A DNA stretch of 64,000 nt, taken from the NCBI RefSeq assembly GCF_033958435.1, contig NC_134160.1:16913001-16977000 (forward strand). Reading direction: 5' to 3'. A program made the position numbers and the translations under genes. This document shows positions 57,349 to 64,000 of the stretch, one piece after another. Source of the stretch: Carettochelys insculpta (lineage: Eukaryota; Chordata; Testudines; Carettochelyidae). The notes beneath the pieces are model-generated. The model was not told where the DNA came from. It worked only from the letters and a program-made list of their open reading frames with translations, and ran no database searches. Numbering within the stretch: position 1 is the stretch's first letter; the number at the start of each line of letters is the position of its first letter.

Positions 57349-57359
57349 GTCTAGATATA

Positions 57360-57806
57360 ATTATTCTGCGGTGGATGCACAGCTGGCGCAAAGATCACAA
57401 TCAAAGAGTAGTTTTCAATGTCAACCTGGAAGGACATATGCAGTAGGCTACCACAGGGGTCAGTCCTTGGTCTAGTACCATTCAGTATTTTCAGTAAGGA
57501 CTTGGATAATGGAGCAGACAGATGCTTCTAAAATTTGTGGTTGACTCCAGGGTGGGAGAGGTTGCAAGCACTTTGAAAGACAAGATTAGAACTTCCCCCC
57601 AAAACTTGACAAATTAGAGAATTGGTCTGAAGTCAGCAAGACAAAATTCAGTAAAGAGAAGAGCAAAGTACTTGCTTAGGAAATAAAAATCAACTGCACA
57701 GCTAAACAGTGGGGAATAACTGTGTAGGTGAGAGATTGATGAAAAGGGTGTGGGAGTTATTGTGGACCACTAATTGAATGTGAATAAACAATATGATGCA
57801 ATGGCA

Positions 57807-57845
<39 letters not shown>

Positions 57846-58372
57846 TACTCCTGTCTATTCTAAGGTGAACTGACAAGACTGCATACATAAGACCTGACTG
57901 GAGTACTGTGTCCAATTCGGGGCACTGCATGAGTCTGGGGGAGAGCAATAAAAATGATCGAAAGTTTAGAAAACCTGACCTGTGAGGGAAGGTTAAAAAA
58001 CTAGACATGTTCGGTGTGGAGAAAAGCAGACCTGATAAGAGCCTCGAATACATTAAGGGCTTTTGTAAAGAGAGGGGTCATTGTTCTCCATGTCCACTGA
58101 CAGTAGGACAAGAAGCAGTGGCCTTAACTGGCAGCAAGGGAGATTTACTTTAAGACAAACATTCTAACTGCAGGGGTAGTTAAGCTCTGGAATAGTCTTC
58201 CAAGGGAGGTTGTTGAATCCCTTTCATTGCTGGATTTTAAGAAACGACAGGTCAAACACCTCTCAGGGATTGTCGAGGTTTGTTTGGTCCTGGTTCAGTC
58301 TGGGGAACTGGATTGGTCAACTTCTTGGGGTCCTATCCAGCCCTACATTTCTATAATCTGTGATTCTATGTT
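57360..58372 (+). mobile_element. CR1 LINE 3' half with an embedded (TAA)n tract
   Basis: Encodes remnants of the RT, such as RWMHSW near 57372 and an altered LGPVLFNIF block near 57465-57490. It then reads through the 3' region (GGTTAAAAAACTAGACATG, GGGCTTTTGTAAAGAGAGG, GTAGTTAAGCTCTGGAATAG) to CCCTACATTTCTATAATCTG and GATTCTATG. It is interrupted by a trinucleotide run at 57806-57848 and has many stops. Confidence 0.85.
57806..57848. repeat. (TAA)n microsatellite inside CR1
   Basis: About 14 TAA trinucleotides in a position where CR1 normally has a short A-rich stretch. Confidence 0.93.
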
Positions 58373-61300
58373 CATGACATTTCTGTGGCTCCTACAAGCA
58401 GCGTGGTCAGGAAAGTGCCCACTGGAGCAAATTTAAATGTGGAGCACTGCAGGAACAGGTAATCCTTCCAACAGGTAAACAATGGTATGGTACACAAAGT
58501 CATTGACTCTCTCTATTACGCTGCACAAAGGATGCAGCAAATAACCCAGCAAATAACAGGCTTATCAGTGGTGCTGCAGTCCCTACAGAAGGTATAACAC
58601 ACACTGGGAACCATCCTTTTACTGACAGTTTCAAGACTGCACTTACTACTAATTTTAACTAACCCTCTGAACTGGATGTCTTTAGGAACTGGGTACAATG
58701 AATGCGTTATTCTGAAAACTACAAACACTTGTGAAAAGGAGAGAGAGAAAAGTGTCCCACCCCAAAATGTTTCTGATCACCAACCCGCTATAATTTTGAC
58801 TTGCTCCAAGAACAAGCTGAGGCAGTGTTCATTTTAACAGCCAGGAAAGGGCTGCTTGTTTATATTTGGGACCTTGTAGATTTGAGCAGTATATGCAGGT
58901 GGCACATTAAAATGTGCAGATGATTTCGTACCAGGATAAGCCTGTGTTTTTACTGGATGGCCTGTAATGTTGTAATAGTGCTAAATTAGTAACCACTGAG
59001 CTTTAACATTTTTCTGAGATTAAATGCGGAGTTTTGGGATTAACCTCTGTGAATTCTCCTCACTCACACTCTTCTTTACCCATTTCTCTCCAGAGCTCCT
59101 AGTTTTATGAGCACAGTGGGACTGACAGCTCTCGGCGCTTGAGTCTTTGTTATTAGGTATGGTAGGCTCAGTTCATGCAACAAATCTAGCCATACTAAGG
59201 AAGTGTAAATAGGTAAGTTGATAGATAGCATCTACCAGCAGCTAGGTGGTAGTGGATCAGGTTCACATTCATTCAGTAGACGAAGGCCTCCAGCCTTCAG
59301 ATCATGTGCTGCCAAATGACTTGTCTGAAGAAGGCCATTCTTGCTTTGCCCCCAGTGCATCTCAAGGATCTGCTAGCATGTGCCCCAGTGCCCCCCCAGA
59401 ATTTCCTGGACTTCTGTGGATAGCACTTATCCATGGTGCAGAATCAAGCACATAATGAGGACATGTCCAAGGCAGGTGCATTTTGTCATTGGGTTTAGTG
59501 TAATCCCATGGCTCCTGATGTGTGGCTCAAGATACTGTTTATTTGCTGTATGTAGATGCATAATTTTGACTGAGATTGTGCAAGGAGTCTCTCTCGCATG
59601 ACCTGGAACTGCTCAATGAGATCATTGCTTATTAGTATTAAGTGCACAAGTGCTGTCGAATGTTACATGGTGTTTGCTAAACCAAATGACTGTAGTATGA
59701 CAGTCAAAGATGTCTGATCACTGACTTGGCTCCTGAACCACTGAGGTCTGAGTATCCTGGCTGGTAGAACCTCTTTTGCAGAGGTGATGGATGGCCTTAT
59801 TAGCATAAAGCACACTGAGATCCTGGGGTGGAAGAGGTCTGTTTAATGGCTGAAAATCAGTATTCCTGTCATTGGCCCTGATCCTCTGGGGTCCTGCGAC
59901 TGGATCCAGATGGCTTGACGGTCTGTCCTGTGAGTCCATTTGCAGCATAGGTTCCTTGATTACTGTATGGTCAGGAGACTGGGGTTCTGGTACTGTTCAC
60001 TCTAAAACAGTTACATGAATATTTGAATATTTTGCTATGGTGACCCAAGGGCTGTTCATAGCAACCTTGCCCAAGGTAACAACTCATATTGCACTAAACT
60101 GCACCGCAAGCTTATATACAAAACTCTCCCTATGTCTGGAAAGTTAAAACTTATATTCATGCAGAAATCGTTTGAAAGAATTATTTTCTTCTCAATGTGT
60201 CTGCTCTTTTGCATTAATTTTCTGGAGACACACAGTATTTCAGGCTGTGTCCTATGTCTCTGCAAGATTTATATGTCTAGCATTTAAGAACTTGAGTTGG
60301 AGGGGCCATATTTCACCAGGACAGAAGAACATCTGCTTGCACTAAAGGGGGTCTTCTTTTGTCTGGTCTGAATTTGACTACTACAGCTAGGTTCACAATG
60401 TTATAGTGGTGATTCATCATAATGCGGAAACATTCCATAATTTCAGAATATACCCTGGCATTTTAAGTGTCTGTCTTTTTGGGTCTCAGCCAGTGAAGAT
60501 CTACTGGACCCTACAGCAGACACCATCAGAAATCAGTAAGACTGTATGCTTGGAAGGGTCCTCAGGGAAAAGAACAAAGATACTGTTTCAGTTGTGTGAA
60601 TCTCTGTGATTTTAGATTGCTGCTCATCATAGCTTGCTTTTTAAAAAATATTTAAAGGTATATCGAACTGAAGTTCTGTTATTGTGTATTCAGATCCCAA
60701 AATGGAAAGATATATTATGAAGGTATAAAACTTAACTTAAAATGTGAACATGAAGGTCATTGAGAATAATTGCATGGTTTAGCTGTATTTGTTTATCATT
60801 GTTTAAAGTGTTTAAAACATCAAAATGATGCACTTCTGAAATAGACAGAAATAGTCCCCTGTCAAGCTCTGAACACAATATAGCTCTATTATGCATGCAC
60901 TGATATCAAGTTACTTTTTAACCAGGATTTCTTCCTTTCAGGGGAGAGGAACACTATACAACAACTTGTCCTTATGAGCAATCTATGATTTGATGACCAA
61001 ATAATGAATGTGAGAGACAGACTTCTCACAAACATGGACAGAATTATGGTTGTTTGGGGGTTGTTTCATTGTTTTGTTTTGTTTGTGTTGATTTGGTTTT
61101 AATAACATGTGAGTGTATTTATTGGAGTAATGGAAATGAAAATGAAGTTGCTTCTAAAATTCAGAATGTGGCTTGTGTTTCGAGAATAGAGACCTTCATG
61201 TTAATAAAACTTTTTTTTTTACTTTTTAATTCATATATGTACAACAGCGTTTTCAGTAGATTTGCCCACATTGTATTTCAAAAATAAGGTTCTGTTTTCT

Positions 61301-61600
61301 TAGCACCCCACTCCAGTCTTTCTCCTGATATCGTTATCATTATTCACACTAAGCAGCACTTGCCTCCATTCACTGGGTTATTTCTTGCTGTTTTTTGCTC
61401 AGCACCTCCTGATCTTGCTGTATGGAGATGAAAAAATAAGGGATGTCCCTTGTAGTAATGGGCTTTTGGCAACTGTAGTATTCAGTGATATATAGAAGTG
61501 ATTTCTAAAGCTTGTGGGCAGCTTATTACACATATTACTAGAAAAACAGGGTACTATGAAACCAAGAGTATGTCTATGGAGCCAGTGACCTGAAATGTCA
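58373..61600. other. Unassigned interval
   Basis: About 3.2 kb with no supported gene, RNA or repeat. Frames are all below 90 codons and domain-free. Confidence 0.35.
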
Positions 61601-62140
61601 TTATTGCCAATATGTCTATAGAGCCAGTGGGAAAGCTGATATATAACCAGTGCACATGTACAGTCCTGTCATTAGAGTAATGAGAGGTGTGTTGTCAAAT
61701 GAGTTGCTCAAATTTAGTCCTTGAGTTTAGGGTTAAGCAGATAGGCTAATGTGAAATCCATTACTTATATGCTGTCCCAGCATTATGGTGATGGGAGAAC
61801 TGATGTGAAACCACAACATATGTATAGTCTTCATCTTGTGGTAGTGGGAGAGCTAATGAGAAACCAATAGTGCATATATAATCTGGGGATTATGGTTTGG
61901 GGAAAGATGATATGAAACCAGCTCTGTTCTGCAGTTAGCTTTGTCATTCTTGCAAGGGAATAACTGATATGAAACCAGCTGCATGAATACAATCCCAATA
62001 TTACACTGAAACAGGAGTTTGTCTGAAACCAGCTGTGCCCATGCATTGTAAATCATAGACGTAGTGATCTGAGAGCTGCTGTGCTTTGTAATCTGTTCAT
62101 TGTGGTGGTGTTATAGCTAATGTGAAACCTGTATGCGAAA
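61600..62140. repeat. Degenerate ~55-bp tandem minisatellite
   Basis: Around eight diverged units of about 52-58 bases, each with a core like TGAAACCA (61750, 61805, 61858, 61913, 61970, 62025, 62122) followed by a CATT/GTGG-type block. The minus-strand frames crossing it encode repeated WFxxS-like patterns from the same cores. No function is apparent. Confidence 0.6.
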
Positions 62141-62419
62141 AATATCTTTAGTGTGTCCTTCATGTCTCCCCTAACCTGTGCGAGAAACATCGAGATGGAT
62201 GAATGTGGCATATTTGTGGGTTTGAGTTTTTTGTCAATATTCATCAAGACTGACCTGCAGAACGGCATTTTAAAAATTGCTCACTTGGAATATAATGCTT
62301 TCAACATATTCAACATAATCTCTTTAACAGTGACATGGCAATGGAATATGGACCCTTTAAGGAGATGAATAACTAGGAGCATGATAGAATAGTATAGAAG
62401 GACAATCAAGTGCTCCTTT

Positions 62420-62780
62420 TTATCCTGCTTTCAGAACACAAGCCCAGGAGGACACCTAATGAAATTAAGGGGCATTACATCAAAACTTAATAAATTTATT
62501 TCCTCTGTGCATAATTAACATGTGGAACTCACTGCCATTAGATGTATTTGCGGCCAAGAGTCTAATAGGATTAAAAATAGGATCAGACATTTATATAAAT
62601 AAAAAGAAAACCCATATTGATGTGAATATCAACAATGCTTTAAAAGGAAGGATAAAAATCTAGGAGAGATCAGTCTTGGTACATCAGGGTATTATCCAGC
62701 CACTAGCTGAGTGGCTCTAGAAAGAAGCATTTTGTCTTTGGCATTCTGGGGATTTGCACCTTTCTAGGAGATGGATGAAA
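62420..62780 (+). mobile_element. CR1/L3-type LINE fragment
   Basis: Phrases CACCTAATGAAATTAAGGGG, ACATGTGGAACTCACTGCCA and AAGAGTCTAATAGGATTAAA occur in the order of a turtle CR1-type LINE 3' region whose reversed tail is at 22507. Truncated before the end. Confidence 0.55.
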
Positions 62781-64000
62781 AACTACAAGGACCTTGGGTT
62801 GCATCCAGTGAGGTAATTCTTTTATTCCTGCCTGTGGTAATAAGAGTATGGAGTTGCTCATGCCCCCCCGTAGGTCAGCTAAGGTATTTCTATGGGTAAT
62901 TGTGTCATCTCAGGTCACCATGCTGTTCTTAAATGAAAAAAGAAAGTCAGATTTAGAGCTGCCCCAGTGCTTTTGCAGTGTGTGTCTGTAGACATTTGAA
63001 CCTGGGACTCTGTGTATTCTTCAGATTCTGAACATCAGCTTTTTGCTTATGAGTTTTTGAATAACTAACTGCGAGGGATCTCGTAATGTTCCTGGGGTTT
63101 CACAGTACCCATTTTGTGCTAAAGTTTAGCCTACTGAGATCTGAAGAGGTGGGAGAGGGGTGAATGGAATGAGCCCTCTCTAACCAAAGAATTGGCTTGC
63201 ATTTAAATTCTGGAGCAGGGCAGATCTCCAACACTAATGGGCGCTGAGCCCATGGTTATTGATGATGATGATGATGCAGAGCTCTGGTATGTGATGCTTC
63301 TCTCCCTTACCTTAGTTTGATGCCACTGTACATTCTCTGTGTTTGGTGTAAGTCTCCTCTTGTGAGGTGTGAGTTTGCTCCATGTGGGTTTTGTCACATT
63401 GCCTCGAGAACCTGGGGAGAGGTGTGTTCAGGGGCGCAGTGAGCACCCATAATTTGGTCATTCTCTGTTTAAAAATAATGGATTGTTTGAAAGAATGGCA
63501 AACCCCAGATGTGCTTGCATCTTAAGCCAGTGCTAGTGTTCTTAATGTCTTCTCATGTGAGCTGGGTAGGCTCTGAAACTTTTCACCATGTCTGTTTATA
63601 CAGCAGTCCTTAGTGCGTTGGTTATAGTACATCCCAGAAAAATGGCAGACTTTGCAATTAGGCTGCTGTTCAGAACTCCATCTTTGCTTACTGAAGCCAA
63701 ATTAGCCAATTCTAGTAACATTCTCCCCCGACCCTTCCAGCAGGAGGAGAAGCGGGTACCATATCCAGTGGCTCAGACGTAACAAATGCAAATTGTCAGA
63801 TAGTGTAAGACGTATAAGGGTAGATTAGATCAGCTCAGCTCAAATACTGGACATTAACTACCCAAGGCCTTTTTCCAGCTTCAGCCAGCGAGAGGAGAGG
63901 GGACGTTCTTCCCCCTTGGTAACCCCCTGTGTACCAACTTTCCCCTTTCCTTTTGAACCTCAACCCCCATCAGTAGGGCCCGAGCAGATTCACAGCTGTG
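62781..64000. other. Unassigned interval
   Basis: No gene or repeat supported apart from a (GAT)n run at 63261-63276. Confidence 0.35.
63261..63276. repeat. (GAT)n microsatellite
   Basis: Five or six GAT trinucleotides. Confidence 0.85.

Overview
The window is non-coding vertebrate DNA dominated by transposable elements, and a turtle (Testudines) is the most likely source. The indicators are CR1 LINE copies on both strands, a tRNA-headed SINE of the tortoise Pol III/SINE type whose tail resembles the CR1 3' end, CORE/MIR-type SINE remnants, and a DIRS-like tyrosine-recombinase retrotransposon. The species call rests on recognising these families and was not checked by a search. No host protein-coding gene could be supported. 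Most open frames outside the transposons are short, lack recognisable domains, and look like chance.

Layout. 171-6274: one nearly full-length DIRS-type retrotransposon, plus strand, with inverted terminal repeats, an internal complementary region, a gag-like gene, RT/RNase H, a methyltransferase-like segment and an intact tyrosine recombinase frame. 6433-7946: a 380-bp MITE and a GC-rich element carrying a minisatellite. 9538-13990: a minus-strand CR1 split by a second MITE, which is itself split by a 2-kb non-LTR retrotransposon. 15.5-19.4 kb: MIR-like and tRNA-derived SINEs, CR1 pieces, microsatellites, and a dispersed repeat split by a foldback MITE. 21.7-25.7 kb: first copy of a 0.7-kb TIR element (family A), a LINE tail, a small TIR repeat and a second CR1. 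28-40 kb: mostly unassigned DNA with a second, uninterrupted copy of the dispersed repeat, the turtle SINE, a GC-rich TIR-like repeat and a second non-LTR retrotransposon fragment. 42-50 kb: two more family A copies, MIR-like SINEs and a SINE inverted pair. 50-58.4 kb: two hAT-type elements (one with a perfect 8-bp target duplication and the fourth family A copy inside it), a probable LTR and a third CR1. 58.4-64 kb: mostly unassigned, with a degenerate ~55-bp minisatellite and a LINE fragment.

How the parts relate. The DIRS element carries the parts needed for its own cycle (Gag, RT/RNase H, tyrosine recombinase, and end-complementary sequence for circle formation), but gag and pol are broken by frameshifts and stops, so this copy looks non-autonomous now. 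CR1 is the likely driver of the turtle SINE, whose tail it shares. At least four MITE families (A at about 0.7 kb; B, C and D shorter) end in variants of GGCTNCGTCTAC. Three of the four family A copies and the family B element have perfect 3-bp target duplications, so they probably used one transposase source that is not in this window. Nested insertions give a relative chronology in three places.
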